A stretch of DNA of 64,000 bases. Source: ChocPot-Mid sp043804925 (lineage in GTDB: Bacteria; Bacteroidota; Ignavibacteria; Kapaibacteriales; UBA2268). Numbering within the stretch: the first letter of the stretch is position 1; each line of letters starts with the position of its first letter. The stretch is taken from NCBI GenBank assembly GCA_043804925.1, contig JAZDIP010000059.1, positions 1-64,000 of the forward strand, in the 5' to 3' direction. A program made the translations under genes and the position numbers. The notes beneath the pieces are model-generated. The model made no database searches, had not been told where the DNA came from, and worked only from the letters and a program-made list of their open reading frames with translations. Shown in pieces: positions 35,829-45,619 of this stretch.

Positions 35829-36032
35829 CTACAACTTACCCAGCTGAACCAATTTCACAAAATGTTCAAATGACCTGTCATAAGTACGTTCTGCTTCTTT
35901 AGTAAAACAACAACCCGGCAATTCTCTCATTCTTAAATGATAAGTGAGGCAATCACAGCATATCCCTTTTCGTAGGCAAGGGTCATAAGTACAATTGCAC
36001 TTATTTAAATTCTTATCTTGTTTACAATCCAT
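35829..36032 (-). CDS. Small cysteine-rich protein (DUF6485-like)
   Basis: A 67-residue protein with eight cysteines in the first 42 positions (KCNCTYDPCLRKGICCDCL, then GCCFTKEAERTYDRS). The pattern CNCTYxxCxRKGxCCxCL matches a small conserved family (DUF6485) of unknown function that probably binds metal. It stands alone between the secreted nuclease and manC. Confidence 0.75.
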   Translation of the reverse strand: MDCKQDKNLNKCNCTYDPCLRKGICCDCLTYHLRMRELPGCCFTKEAERTYDRSFEHFVKLVQLGKL

Positions 36033-36284
36033 AAATTTCCTTTAAATATAATAATCATTCAAAATTACAAAATAAATAAAACTTTGTCTGTAATCAAATT
36101 AAATAGAATTACTAAAAGTCCAGTTATCGAAAGAAAGAAGGATAAATTTAATCGCGAACCGTTCAAATATTTGTAACTGAAATTTTTAAAATTAAATATT
36201 GAATATTTAAAATTGATTGAAAATTTGTTCCACTCGTTTTCCTTATATTTGTATTTTAATATTTTTATTCAAATAAAGTAAAAT

Positions 36285-37412
36285 ATGAAACGAACAGCAG
36301 TAATCATGGCAGGCGGTTCAGGTGAAAGGTTTTGGCCCCTCAGCAGGAAGAAAAAGCCCAAACAGCTTTTACCATTAATAACCGATAGAACAATGCTCGA
36401 AGAATCAATTCTAAGAATAGCTCCATTGATTCCTCCGGAAGATATTTTTATAATTACAAGTGAAGTATTGCTTGAACCAATTCGAAAAGCATTAGAATTT
36501 TTCCCTGCTGAAAATGTTATTGCAGAACCACATAAAAGGAATACTGCACCTTGCCTGGCTTTGTCTGCTGCGTTTATAAAAACCAAATATGCTGATTTTT
36601 TTGGATCCGATGAAATTTCAATTGCTGTTTTGACAGCAGACCAAAGAATTCAGCCCGACGAAAGTTTCATAAAAACAATTAATTCCGCATTGGAATATGT
36701 AGAAAACAATAAAGTTTTATGTACTATTGGAATTCGTCCTTCAAGACCTGAAACCGGTTACGGATACATAGAAACAGCAGATAAATTCAACTACGATAAT
36801 AATTTTAATGAAATAAAACCTGTTAAAGCATTTCATGAAAAACCTGATATCAATACAGCAGAAAAATATGTCATCAGCGGGAACTATTTATGGAACAGCG
36901 GTATGTTCTTTTGGCGTTTGGATACTTTCATTGAAAATATGATAAAATGCCTTCCCTCTGTCGGGAATGAAATTGAATCAATGTCGAATCGATACAAAGG
37001 CAGGACAGAACTTTCACTTCCTGAAGCGTTGAGAACAATTGATAATACTTATGAAAAATTTCCTGATATATCAATTGACTATGGATTGATGGAAAAGGCA
37101 GAAAATGTTGTTGTAGCCAAAGCACTCTTTAATTGGGACGACGTAGGTTCCTGGGATTCTTTGCACAGAGTGAAATCTGCTGACGAAAATAATAATATAC
37201 TTGAAGGACAAGCTGTCATTATTGACTCAAAGGATTCTGTGATAGTTAATTCAAGTACAGAAGGGAAAACAATAATCGCAGGATTAGGACTGGATAATAT
37301 GGTTATTGTTGTAACTGATGATGCAGTTCTTGTCTGCCCAAAAGACAGAGTTCAGGAAGTAAAAAAATGCGTAGAAGAAATAAGGGAATCAGGAATTGAT
37401 AAATGGCTTTAA
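36285..37412 (+). CDS. manC: Mannose-1-phosphate guanylyltransferase
   Basis: The enzyme makes GDP-mannose for surface polysaccharides. The nucleotide-binding signature is AGGSGERFWPLSRKKKPKQ at residues ~9-27, followed by EPHKRNTAPCLALSA, GYGYIET, FHEKPD and SGNYLWNSGMFFW. Length (375 aa) fits the monofunctional guanylyltransferase without the isomerase domain. The 250-base gap before it contains only AT-rich DNA with some TTGAATATTTAAAATTG wording. Confidence 0.93.
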   Translation: MKRTAVIMAGGSGERFWPLSRKKKPKQLLPLITDRTMLEESILRIAPLIPPEDIFIITSEVLLEPIRKALEFFPAENVIAEPHKRNTAPCLALSAAFIKTKYADFFGSDEISIAVLTADQRIQPDESFIKTINSALEYVENNKVLCTIGIRPSRPETGYGYIETADKFNYDNNFNEIKPVKAFHEKPDINTAEKYVISGNYLWNSGMFFWRLDTFIENMIKCLPSVGNEIESMSNRYKGRTELSLPEALRTIDNTYEKFPDISIDYGLMEKAENVVVAKALFNWDDVGSWDSLHRVKSADENNNILEGQAVIIDSKDSVIVNSSTEGKTIIAGLGLDNMVIVVTDDAVLVCPKDRVQEVKKCVEEIRESGIDKWL

Positions 37413-37505
37413 TTTAATTACTAATTACTAATTGTTGAGTAAGGGAGAAGGGAGAAGGGAAAAGGGAGAAGAACTAAGGAACTATAAAACAAAAGAACTT
37501 ACAAA
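37413..37505. repeat. AATTACTA and GGGAGAA word arrays
   Basis: The gap contains AATTACTAATTACTAATTG, then GGGAGAAGGGAGAAGGGAAAAGGGAGAAG. Both words occur elsewhere (17690 and 58810). The run stops about 30 bases before the next ATG. Confidence 0.6.
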
Positions 37506-38654
37506 ATGGTTGATAGAAAATACCCGGTAGATAAAGAACTCTTTTATTTAGATAAGAATCTAATTTATCTGAATCATGGTTCTTTTGGAGCTACTCCAAA
37601 AGCTGTTTTACAGCGATTTATAGAACTTACAGAACAAATAGATAAAAATCCAATGAAATTTTATCTTGAGGATTATCCTGTTTTAATGGATGAATCCCGA
37701 AAAGCAATTTCGTCATTCCTCAATGTTGAACCTGATAATCTTGCTTTTGTTGACAATGCAACAACAGGGGTAAATGCAGTTTTATTTTCATTAATAAATG
37801 AGCTAAATAATGAATCAGAAATCCTGACTGCATCACATTACTATCCTGCCGTCAAGAATACTCTCAATCATATAAACACTATTACAGGATGTAAAATCAA
37901 AGTAGCTGATTTGCCTGATTACGTCGAGTCGGAAGAACAAATAAAAAAGATTATTCTATCCGAGATTACAAGCAAAACAAAATTGTTAGTTATTGACCAT
38001 ATCACTTCAATATCAGGTTTAATCATTCCAATTAATGAAATAGTTCAACATTGCAAAACAAAAGGAATACTAACTTTAATTGATGGCGCTCATGCTCCGG
38101 GTTCAGTTTCATTGGATTTATCTGAACTTAATGCTGATTGGTACACTAGTAACCTTCATAAATGGTTTTTTGCACCAAAAGGAACGGCAATACTGTATTC
38201 ATCAGATACGCAGAAAGTCCCTATACATCCTACAGTAATTTCAAATGATTTTGGAAAAGGTTTTACAAAAGAGTTCGATTGGGTTGGTACAAGAAATTTT
38301 TGTTCATGGCTTACTGCACCGGAGTGCTTGAAATTTTACAAGGAAAATTTTAATTACAATTATTGCAGAGAGCTAAGTTTATTTGCCCGGCATTTAATTA
38401 TTAATAAGCTCGGGTTAGAACCCATGGCACATGAAAATCTGACAGGACTTATGCAGAGTTTCTGGCTACCGACCTCAGCAGGAACTACTATTGATGATGT
38501 AGTTGAATTACGAAACAAGCTATTAAATAAATACAAAATTGAAGTCTTCATGAATCCCTTCAAAGATAGATTAGTTCTAAGGATATCATCACAGATATAT
38601 AACAGAGAAGAAGAGTATTCAACCTTGATAAATGCTTTAAAGAATGAATTATAA
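37506..38654 (+). CDS. PLP-dependent class V aminotransferase (isopenicillin-N epimerase-like)
   Basis: Motifs of fold-type I PLP enzymes are clear: YLNHGSFGATP near residues 21-31, DNATTGVNAVL, DGAHAPGS with the cofactor aspartate at 193, and SNLHKWFFAPKG with the Schiff-base lysine at ~219. It resembles the class V branch that includes cysteine desulfurase-like lyases and isopenicillin-N epimerase-like proteins. No assembly-scaffold gene is adjacent, so substrate assignment is not possible. Confidence 0.85.
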   Translation: MVDRKYPVDKELFYLDKNLIYLNHGSFGATPKAVLQRFIELTEQIDKNPMKFYLEDYPVLMDESRKAISSFLNVEPDNLAFVDNATTGVNAVLFSLINELNNESEILTASHYYPAVKNTLNHINTITGCKIKVADLPDYVESEEQIKKIILSEITSKTKLLVIDHITSISGLIIPINEIVQHCKTKGILTLIDGAHAPGSVSLDLSELNADWYTSNLHKWFFAPKGTAILYSSDTQKVPIHPTVISNDFGKGFTKEFDWVGTRNFCSWLTAPECLKFYKENFNYNYCRELSLFARHLIINKLGLEPMAHENLTGLMQSFWLPTSAGTTIDDVVELRNKLLNKYKIEVFMNPFKDRLVLRISSQIYNREEEYSTLINALKNEL

Positions 38655-38659
38655 AATAT

Positions 38660-38719
38660 TATACTTTCCTTAAAATAAGGAAAATTATTAATATATTTTC
38701 CTTAAATTAAGGAAAGTTT
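38660..38719. repeat. Paired 19-bp palindromes, downstream side of the DUF4143 ATPase gene
   Basis: Two palindromes, TTTCCTTAAAATAAGGAAA (38665-38683) and TTTCCTTAAATTAAGGAAA (38697-38715), lie 32 bases apart, start to start. The second ends two bases before the ATPase stop codon. The same pair at the same 32-base spacing occurs upstream of the gene. Confidence 0.8.
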
Positions 38720-40007
38720 ATAAAAGTAAATATTTATATGCCGGTATTATATTCACACTTATACCCTTGTGTTTCATTTGTTTTTCCATGCTTTGAGTAA
38801 CTATTGTTGCTCTTTTAATTTTCAAATATTCGCAGGCATCGTAAAGCCCTCTAAGCTCTCTTGCCAAAGTATCCTTGTCCGAAACATCATAGGAAACCTG
38901 TACAACATTATCCGGTTTGGTTTTCTCAAAAGTAACAAAATCACATTCACTGCCATTCTTGAAATAAAAGAGTTTTTCTTCATATTTACGCTTTAAATGA
39001 ACGGCAACAAGATTTTCAAGCAATTGTCCGTAATCTTCGGAAAAGCGAAATGTCAGCGAGTTCACCAAACCATTATCAACTATATATACTTTCTTATCGC
39101 TTTTCTCCCGGTCTATTCTTGAATAATTGAATTTATAAACACGAAACAAATAATATATTGACTCAGCCCAATCCAGCATATCGTACAATATGTTTTTTGT
39201 TGTTTTATAATTATTTGACTTTAGCTCATTGTATATTTTATTAACTGATGTCGGCTTGCCTAAATTAAGCAGTAGGCGTTCAAGAAAATATTTCAATATG
39301 TTTGTATTGGATATATTATACCTTTCAACCATATCTTTATACAGCATTATATTAAAATATTCTTGGAGTGTTTTATCCCTGAAAACATCATTCATTTTTA
39401 TCGTTTCGGGAAAACCGCCATTTTTTAAATACACATCAAATGCATTTACTAGTTTTGCTTTATTTCTCGAACTTATATTATCAGCTTTCAATCCCTCGAA
39501 AGACAAATACTCAAGATAACTCAAAGGGAATACCTCATAAGTCACAGTCCTTCCACGCAAAGAAGAAGCTATTTCTTTACCAAGGAATTTTGAGTTTGAG
39601 CCGGTCAGATATATGTTTTTTGTTATGGTGTCGTAAACCCTGCGTATAAATTTTTCCCAACCATCTACATTTTGTATCTCATCGAAAAAGAAATAAGTTT
39701 TCGATAGATTTGCATCAGGAAAGAGCTCTCGGTATGCCTGGAGTATTAAATCAAGCTCGCTGGTTTTTAATGACAATCGTTCATCTTCGAAATTAAGATA
39801 TAATACCTGCTCTATTTTTTTTCCTTTGGACAAAAGCTTTTTGACAGTATCGAGCAATAAATAAGTCTTACCGCTTCTCCTTACACCAAGAACACTTATT
39901 ATCTTCCCGGTATTCAAAGGCAAAACGAGTTCCCTCGGCATTATATCCTCAAATTTTCTTTGATGGAAATCCGAAACCAATTCCTTTATTATATCTTTCA
40001 TATTCAT
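38718..40007 (-). CDS. AAA ATPase with DUF4143 C-terminal domain
   Basis: The N-terminal AAA_14 domain has Walker A GVRRSGKT (41-48), Walker B KTYFFFDEIQN and the sensor IYLTGSNSKFLG. The C-terminal DUF4143 part has the nuclease-like acid pattern in GSECDFVTFEK...VVQVSYD, which suggests a restriction-endonuclease-like fold. Length (429 aa) is typical. The family is common and often multicopy in Bacteroidota, with no settled function. Here the gene is bracketed on both sides by near-identical palindrome pairs, which suggests either mobility as a cassette or self-regulation. Confidence 0.88.
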   Translation of the reverse strand: MNMKDIIKELVSDFHQRKFEDIMPRELVLPLNTGKIISVLGVRRSGKTYLLLDTVKKLLSKGKKIEQVLYLNFEDERLSLKTSELDLILQAYRELFPDANLSKTYFFFDEIQNVDGWEKFIRRVYDTITKNIYLTGSNSKFLGKEIASSLRGRTVTYEVFPLSYLEYLSFEGLKADNISSRNKAKLVNAFDVYLKNGGFPETIKMNDVFRDKTLQEYFNIMLYKDMVERYNISNTNILKYFLERLLLNLGKPTSVNKIYNELKSNNYKTTKNILYDMLDWAESIYYLFRVYKFNYSRIDREKSDKKVYIVDNGLVNSLTFRFSEDYGQLLENLVAVHLKRKYEEKLFYFKNGSECDFVTFEKTKPDNVVQVSYDVSDKDTLARELRGLYDACEYLKIKRATIVTQSMEKQMKHKGISVNIIPAYKYLLL

Positions 40008-40021
40008 AATTACAAATATAA

Positions 40022-40079
40022 TAACTTTCCTTGAAATAAGGAAATAAATTATAATATTTTCCTTATTTTAAGGAAAGAT
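40022..40079. repeat. Paired 19-bp palindromes, upstream side of the DUF4143 ATPase gene
   Basis: TTTCCTTGAAATAAGGAAA (40026-40044) and TTTCCTTATTTTAAGGAAA (40058-40076) are 32 bases apart and start about 19 bases before the ATPase ATG. Read on the gene strand, the block aligns with the downstream block over ~57 bases as a direct repeat. It could hold the promoter and operators of the gene. Confidence 0.8.
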
Positions 40080-40108
40080 ATATCTACTTTGACTTTTTTG
40101 TGTGATTA

Positions 40109-42508
40109 TTAATATTTTAAAATAGGCAAGGTTTCTTTTGTATGAACTGATTCAAAAACAACAAAATATATTCCGGGAGCAATATTTTCCGGATAAAAAT
40201 TAATAGTATATTCTCCTTTAAAAGCAATACCATTGAAGATTTCTCGAAATTTTTGACCAAGTAAGTTAAACATACTGATGTTTATTAATCCGTCTTTTTT
40301 GATAAAATATTTTATTTCGGTATAATCGCTAAAAGGGTTTGGAATTACCCAAAGCATTTTTGTTTTAGTGAACAAACCATCATTCACGGAAGTTTCGCTA
40401 CCCGTAGAAAAATACTTTCTCAAAGAATAATCACTATTAATTGTTTCCCTTGATGCCTGAAGATATGCATAATACTTGGTGTAAGGAACAAGGCAGTCAA
40501 CTGTTATTGTTGTATCAGTGATATAAAGATTTTCATATACCAATTTATTTGCTTTATCATCCGTATAAATCTTCAAGATATAATTTTGGGCTCCAAAAGA
40601 ACTATTCCAAATAAATACAGCTTTATTACACGGAAGCATAGAACTATCCTGCGGGAAAATAAACTTTGGCCTAACTAATGAACCACTGAATTGAACGGTA
40701 AATTTCCATGTTTCCGACATGGGGATTTCGATGCAATCCCTAAACGCACGTACATGCCAATAATACGTCGCATCAAGTTCCGGCTTTGGATTTTCAAATC
40801 TATAAAAATATGAATAATTGGTATCCCTGATAATCATTTGATTAAAAAAACGGTCTTTTGCCAACTCAATTATATAGAAATCAATATCATTTTTTGCTTT
40901 CCAATACAATCGAATGAATTGACCGCCTACATGAATTGTCGGGAACGAATTATTAGAAGGGCTTTCTAAAATTATAGGTTCCGTAGAAGTCCTGAAAGAC
41001 CAGATATCAGACCAATAACTCAAAATATCCCCCATTTTTACCCTTACCCGCCAGAAATATTTCGAATTATATTCTAATTTATTATAACTTAACACTGTTG
41101 AGTTTGCAATTGAATCCCTATATACAATATTCCAAAAAATGCTATCCTTAGAAATTTCTATAATGTATTTTTCAGCATATTCATATGGGTACCATTCTAA
41201 AGTAACGGCTGTATCCATTTCAGAAAAATTATTTTCGGGTGATAATAATAAAGGTGCAGGAATTCCGGTGGTGAATTTCCAAAGATATGACCAAATATCA
41301 GTGTTTTCATCACCGGCTTCACGAACTCTCCAAAAGTAAGTTTTACCGAATTCCAAAGTAATGGAATGACTGTTTCCAAGATTTGAAACACCTGAGTAAA
41401 CCATTGAATCCTGACTAAAAATCCTATCTTTGCTTATTTCAATAATATAGCCTAAGGCACCTTCAACTTCATCCCAATTAAAAGTCATATTTGCTTTTTG
41501 GCAATTAGAATTATTACTTGGGAAATTTAATATCGGTCCATTTCTCAATTTAGTTATAGGGTAAAAATCTGCGATGGTATCTTTGTTCCAAATGTCAATA
41601 ATATAGGGCTCTTCACCAATGCCATCTCCGTTAACATCATGTCCGGTATAATCATCCCAAAAATTGCCTTCCCCGTTTAAATACCAATTATCCATTTCAT
41701 TAGTTTTAACATGGACAGAATCATTATTGTTACTTATAAATGAATTATGGTGAAACACATTTCCTCCTCCTCCCCCGGAACAAACAGCAGTTATTACTCC
41801 CTCATGAATATTATCTTTGAATTGATTATAAGAAAAATCATTTGCATAAGACATGATAATAGTTATTCCAATCGAATCATTTGTAATAAGATTTCCCCTA
41901 ATCGTATTATTCCTGTGGTGTGCTGCTAGTGTATGGGCAAAATTTATACCAATACCATTAACATCAATGATATTATTAATTATAAGGTTTTCAGAATTAT
42001 CTTTAAATCTTGCTATACTGTCGTTGACCTTTTCGCAAAAATATATTCCGCTTTTATTATTCATTATTCTGCAATTTTGAATAATATTCTTTTTAGTAGC
42101 AAAAAATGAAATTGCACAATTGTTGGTACTCAATAAGCAACGATTTATTTCGCAATAATTAGCTACAAATAACATTATCCCTGAACCTTCATAATCACTA
42201 GTGCTATTTTTTATTTGCAAATAAGAAATGTAAACACTATCGGAAATAATCTTAATTACATTATCAAGAGAATCTCCGTCAATAATTGTATTGGAACTGT
42301 CCTGCCCTTTCATCGTGAGCGGCTTATTTATCCATAGATTTTCATGATAGGTTCCATTTTCGATAATAATTGTATCATTTGAATCTGCTGCTGTTATGCC
42401 CTGTTGTATTGTCGGGTAATCATTAGGTATGTTTATTGTTTTTCCAAAAGAGAAGTTCCATAACAAAAACATGAATGTTATCGCTATCAAAATATTTTGA
42501 GCTTTCAT
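40109..42508 (-). CDS. Right-handed beta-helix protein with fibronectin-like repeats and T9SS sorting domain
   Basis: A signal peptide is followed by NIPNDYPTIQQGITAADSND, the usual opening of NosD/pectate-lyase-like parallel beta-helices, which then run to about residue 300 (repeated IxxNxIxxN patterns such as NTIRGNLITNDSIG). From ~320 to ~690 come four beta-sandwich repeats, each with the AxxYIIEISKDxxF and YFWRVR words. The C-terminus (VIPNPFSDYTEIKYF to APGIYFVVFES) is a T9SS type A sorting domain. It is probably a surface polysaccharide-binding or adhesin-like protein, without a recognised catalytic site. Confidence 0.8.
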   Translation of the reverse strand: MKAQNILIAITFMFLLWNFSFGKTINIPNDYPTIQQGITAADSNDTIIIENGTYHENLWINKPLTMKGQDSSNTIIDGDSLDNVIKIISDSVYISYLQIKNSTSDYEGSGIMLFVANYCEINRCLLSTNNCAISFFATKKNIIQNCRIMNNKSGIYFCEKVNDSIARFKDNSENLIINNIIDVNGIGINFAHTLAAHHRNNTIRGNLITNDSIGITIIMSYANDFSYNQFKDNIHEGVITAVCSGGGGGNVFHHNSFISNNNDSVHVKTNEMDNWYLNGEGNFWDDYTGHDVNGDGIGEEPYIIDIWNKDTIADFYPITKLRNGPILNFPSNNSNCQKANMTFNWDEVEGALGYIIEISKDRIFSQDSMVYSGVSNLGNSHSITLEFGKTYFWRVREAGDENTDIWSYLWKFTTGIPAPLLLSPENNFSEMDTAVTLEWYPYEYAEKYIIEISKDSIFWNIVYRDSIANSTVLSYNKLEYNSKYFWRVRVKMGDILSYWSDIWSFRTSTEPIILESPSNNSFPTIHVGGQFIRLYWKAKNDIDFYIIELAKDRFFNQMIIRDTNYSYFYRFENPKPELDATYYWHVRAFRDCIEIPMSETWKFTVQFSGSLVRPKFIFPQDSSMLPCNKAVFIWNSSFGAQNYILKIYTDDKANKLVYENLYITDTTITVDCLVPYTKYYAYLQASRETINSDYSLRKYFSTGSETSVNDGLFTKTKMLWVIPNPFSDYTEIKYFIKKDGLINISMFNLLGQKFREIFNGIAFKGEYTINFYPENIAPGIYFVVFESVHTKETLPILKY

Positions 42509-42572
42509 GGCAACCTCTTGTTCATTAAATATTATTATACAAACTTAATCAATAGAAGTATTTAAAGCAAGT

Positions 42573-42603
42573 AAAAAAACTGACATCACAATTTGTGATG
42601 TCA
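42573..42603 (-). terminator. Intrinsic terminator downstream of nuoD
   Basis: TGACATCACA and TGTGATGTCA form a perfect 10-bp stem with a three-base loop. On the minus strand the stem is followed by a seven-U tract. It lies ~65 bases after the nuoD stop, with AAACTTT-type words between. Confidence 0.85.
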
Positions 42604-42666
42604 AGTTGTTAAGTTCTGATATTGAGTAGAAAACTTTACAAACTTTTTACTTTATAAACTTTCTAC

Positions 42667-43941
42667 TTACTTGTCCGCTTCGCCCATAATCGGGTCAATC
42701 GAACCGATAATAGCAACGACATCGGCTATCATTGAACCTTCTGCCATTGTTGAGAGACCTTGAAGGTTAGCAGAAGATGTAGCGCGAATTTTCAGTTTCC
42801 ATGGGTTGCCTGTTCCGTCAGATACGATGAAATAACCTAACTCACCTTTTGGTCCTTCTATAGCTGTGTAAGTTTCTCCGGGTTCAGGCGAAGCTCCAAA
42901 GTTTGTAAGCATGAAATCATTTATAAGGTCTTCCATTTTTGTATAGACATCTTGTTTGTCGGGAAGTACTGCTTTTGGTTCAACAAGTTTTACTCTGCCC
43001 TGAGGCATTTTTTCAAGAATTTGTCTTATTAGCTTTGCACTTTCTTTCATTTCTTCAATTCTTACCATGTACCTTGACCACACATCGCAGTCATTAAAAG
43101 TAATAACATTGAAATCAAGCTGGTCATAAACAAGATAAGGAGTGTCTTTTCTTAAATCTCTCGGAATTCCTGAACCTCTGAGAACTGGACCTGTTAATCC
43201 CAATGCTATAGCTTTTTCCGGTTCCAGTATTCCAATACCGGCGATTCTGTCAACGAAGATTCGGTTTTTATGTACGAGTTTCTCGAAGTATTTCATTTCG
43301 TGAGGAAACTGGTCAAGCCATACTTTTAGCTTTGCTATTGTAGCATCGTCAATATCATTTGCAACTCCACCGATTCGTGTATAGCTTGTTGTGAATCTGG
43401 CACCGGTAATAAGCTCGATAATGTCATAAAGTTTTTCTCTTTCAGTAAATGTCCATAACAGCATTGTTACTGCTCCGACATCAAGACATGTTGAACCCAT
43501 CGCCATTAGATGGGAAGAAATTCTTGCTATCTCAGAAACGAGAGTGCGAATCCATTGAGCTCTTGGAGGAGCTTCAATTCCTAATGAGTTGTCAATTGCC
43601 AAAGCAATTCCTACGTTGTTTGAAAGAGGAGCAAGATAATCATTTCTGTCTGTAAATGGAATGAAATCATGATATGTCATATTCTCGGCAAGCTTTTCAT
43701 ATCCTCTGTGTAGATATCCTAATTCAGGAACAAGCTTGATAATTGTTTCGCCGTTTAAACGTAAAACACAACGTAAAACACCATGAGTAGCAGGATGTTG
43801 AGGTCCCATATTAAGAATCATATCATTTTCTAAAGGGTCGTCAAAAATCACAGAAATATCCTTGTCCATCAACTCTTTAAGGATTTTACTGTTTCTTATT
43901 TTGTGCATCCTTTCAATTTCTATCTTGCTGTTAAGATTCAT
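42667..43941 (-). CDS. nuoD: NADH-quinone oxidoreductase subunit D (orphan)
   Basis: NuoD is the 49-kDa subunit that forms much of the quinone site of complex I. The signatures are MGPQHPATHGVLR, ELGYLHRGYEKLAE, GLTGPVLRGSGIPRDLRK and the C-terminal GSIDPIMGEADK. The start at MNLNSK is preferred because AGGAG lies ten bases upstream; a TTG further out is in frame but has no such site. It is transcribed alone with its own terminator. No other nuo gene is nearby, which is unusual. Confidence 0.95.
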   Translation of the reverse strand: MNLNSKIEIERMHKIRNSKILKELMDKDISVIFDDPLENDMILNMGPQHPATHGVLRCVLRLNGETIIKLVPELGYLHRGYEKLAENMTYHDFIPFTDRNDYLAPLSNNVGIALAIDNSLGIEAPPRAQWIRTLVSEIARISSHLMAMGSTCLDVGAVTMLLWTFTEREKLYDIIELITGARFTTSYTRIGGVANDIDDATIAKLKVWLDQFPHEMKYFEKLVHKNRIFVDRIAGIGILEPEKAIALGLTGPVLRGSGIPRDLRKDTPYLVYDQLDFNVITFNDCDVWSRYMVRIEEMKESAKLIRQILEKMPQGRVKLVEPKAVLPDKQDVYTKMEDLINDFMLTNFGASPEPGETYTAIEGPKGELGYFIVSDGTGNPWKLKIRATSSANLQGLSTMAEGSMIADVVAIIGSIDPIMGEADK

Positions 43942-43996
43942 CGCCAACGCTCCTGTCAATAATCATATATTATAAAGCTAAACAATAATAAAACTA

Positions 43997-44004
43997 CAAA
44001 TATA
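43997..44004 (-). promoter_or_regulatory. Bacteroidota-type -7 promoter element upstream of nuoD
   Basis: On the minus strand TATATTTG matches the TAnnTTTG -7 consensus of Bacteroidota sigma-A promoters. A TTTG lies further upstream but at shorter spacing than the consensus. It is about 55 bases before the nuoD start. Confidence 0.3.
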
Positions 44005-44242
44005 TTGATTTTTTCAGAACAAAAAAATTTCTGAATGACTGATTAAGAATCTTAATCGTATTGTAAAAATTTATTTTAATATTTTTTTTTTGTAACATTC
44101 AATTTTACATATACATACGAAAAAAAACGGTTTCTTAATAAAAAAATAATTTTTCAAAATTAGTTAAAATCAGTATTTTGTTAATTTTTTATATGAAATT
44201 AAGGAAAATATAATAATTGATAAATAATATGGAAATTTTTTT

Positions 44243-45496
44243 ATGAATGAAACAGCACTTGAAAGATTTTTACGTTATGCAAAAATTGACACACAGTCTC
44301 AAGATGGTTCCGACAGCTATCCAAGTACACAAAAACAATTTAACTTATTAAATCTTCTTGCAATAGAACTTAAAGAATTAGGATACAATGAAGTTATTAT
44401 TGATGAATACGGATACGTATTTGCTACAATACCTGCCAATCTTCCGGATTCTCATCCGGCTTATGGCAGAGTACCGGTAATAGGTTTTTTGGCTCATGTG
44501 GATACATCTCCAGATTCAAGCGGTAAAGATGTTATGCCTCAAATTATCGAGAACTATCAGGGTGGAGATATAAATTTACCCGGTGACCCAAGCAAAACAA
44601 TCAAAATGTCAGAGAATAAAAAGCTGAAAGACTGTATTGGACATACAATTGTTACAAGTGATGGAACAACACTTCTTGGTGCCGACGATAAAGCAGGAGT
44701 GGCAGCAATAATGACATTAACTCAAACATTGGCTAATGAGAAAGATATTTTACATGGAGACATAAGAATTGCTTTTACACCAGACGAAGAAATAGGACAG
44801 GGAACAAAATATTTCGATATAAAAAAATTCGGTGCAAAGTATGCTTATACCATAGATGGAGAAATGCCCGGAGAATTGAATAAGGAAACTTTCAGCGCTA
44901 ATTCTGCAATAATAACGATTGAAGGTAGGGATATTCATCCCGGAACTGCAAAAGATATTATGGTTAATTCAATTAGAGCGATGGCTGATATTATTGCAAG
45001 ATTACCCAGAGATATGGCTCCTGAAACGACAGAAAAGTATGAGCCATATATTCATCCACATACTGCAGAAGGTTCAGTCTCTAAATCAACAATCAAGTTT
45101 TTATTCAGGGATTTTAAAACAGCAGGATTAGATGACCAGAAGAAAATTTTGGAAGCTATTATCAATGAAGTTCAGCCATTACACCCAAAAGCTAAAATTA
45201 ATTTAGAAATAATTGAAATGTATCGCAACATGAGAGAAAAGCTTGATGAAAATCCGCTAGTACTCGATTGTCTTTGGGAAGCGGCTGAGCAAGCAGGTGC
45301 CAATCCCTTTTGGGAACCAATTAGGGGAGGAACCGATGGTTCGCGGCTAACAGAAATGGGTTTGCCTACACCGAATATTTATGCAGGCGGTCAGAATTTC
45401 CATAGTGTTAATGAATGGCTTTCTGTTGATTCAATGAATTTGACAGTGATTACTTTAATTAATCTTGTTCAGATTTGGGTGAAGAAGAGTCAATAG
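44243..45496 (+). CDS. pepT: Peptidase T (tripeptide aminopeptidase)
   Basis: This is a zinc-dependent M20 peptidase that removes N-terminal residues from tripeptides in the cytoplasm. The metal ligands are seen in HVDTSPD (His85, Asp87), LLGADDKAG, the catalytic glutamates in TPDEEIGQG (~180-187), the IDGEMPGE loop and the C-terminal GGQNFHSVNEW. Length (417 aa) is normal. It is transcribed divergently from nuoD across a 300-base AT-rich gap. Confidence 0.95.
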   Translation: MNETALERFLRYAKIDTQSQDGSDSYPSTQKQFNLLNLLAIELKELGYNEVIIDEYGYVFATIPANLPDSHPAYGRVPVIGFLAHVDTSPDSSGKDVMPQIIENYQGGDINLPGDPSKTIKMSENKKLKDCIGHTIVTSDGTTLLGADDKAGVAAIMTLTQTLANEKDILHGDIRIAFTPDEEIGQGTKYFDIKKFGAKYAYTIDGEMPGELNKETFSANSAIITIEGRDIHPGTAKDIMVNSIRAMADIIARLPRDMAPETTEKYEPYIHPHTAEGSVSKSTIKFLFRDFKTAGLDDQKKILEAIINEVQPLHPKAKINLEIIEMYRNMREKLDENPLVLDCLWEAAEQAGANPFWEPIRGGTDGSRLTEMGLPTPNIYAGGQNFHSVNEWLSVDSMNLTVITLINLVQIWVKKSQ

Positions 45497-45619
45497 TTAT
45501 TAGTCAACAGTCGTTAGTCAACAGTCGTTAGTTGATAGTTAAAAGGTGAAAACGTAAAAACGTGAAAACGTACTTTGTAGGTAAATTTCAAATCAATTTT
45601 AAATAAAAAAAATATAAAA
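45497..45619. repeat. AGTCAACAGTCGTT and GTGAAAACG word arrays
   Basis: TTAGTCAACAGTCG is repeated twice and followed by TTAGTTGATAG, then AAAAACGTGAAAACG-type units occur three times. This resembles the 12335 and 17735 arrays. No gene is visible. Confidence 0.6.
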
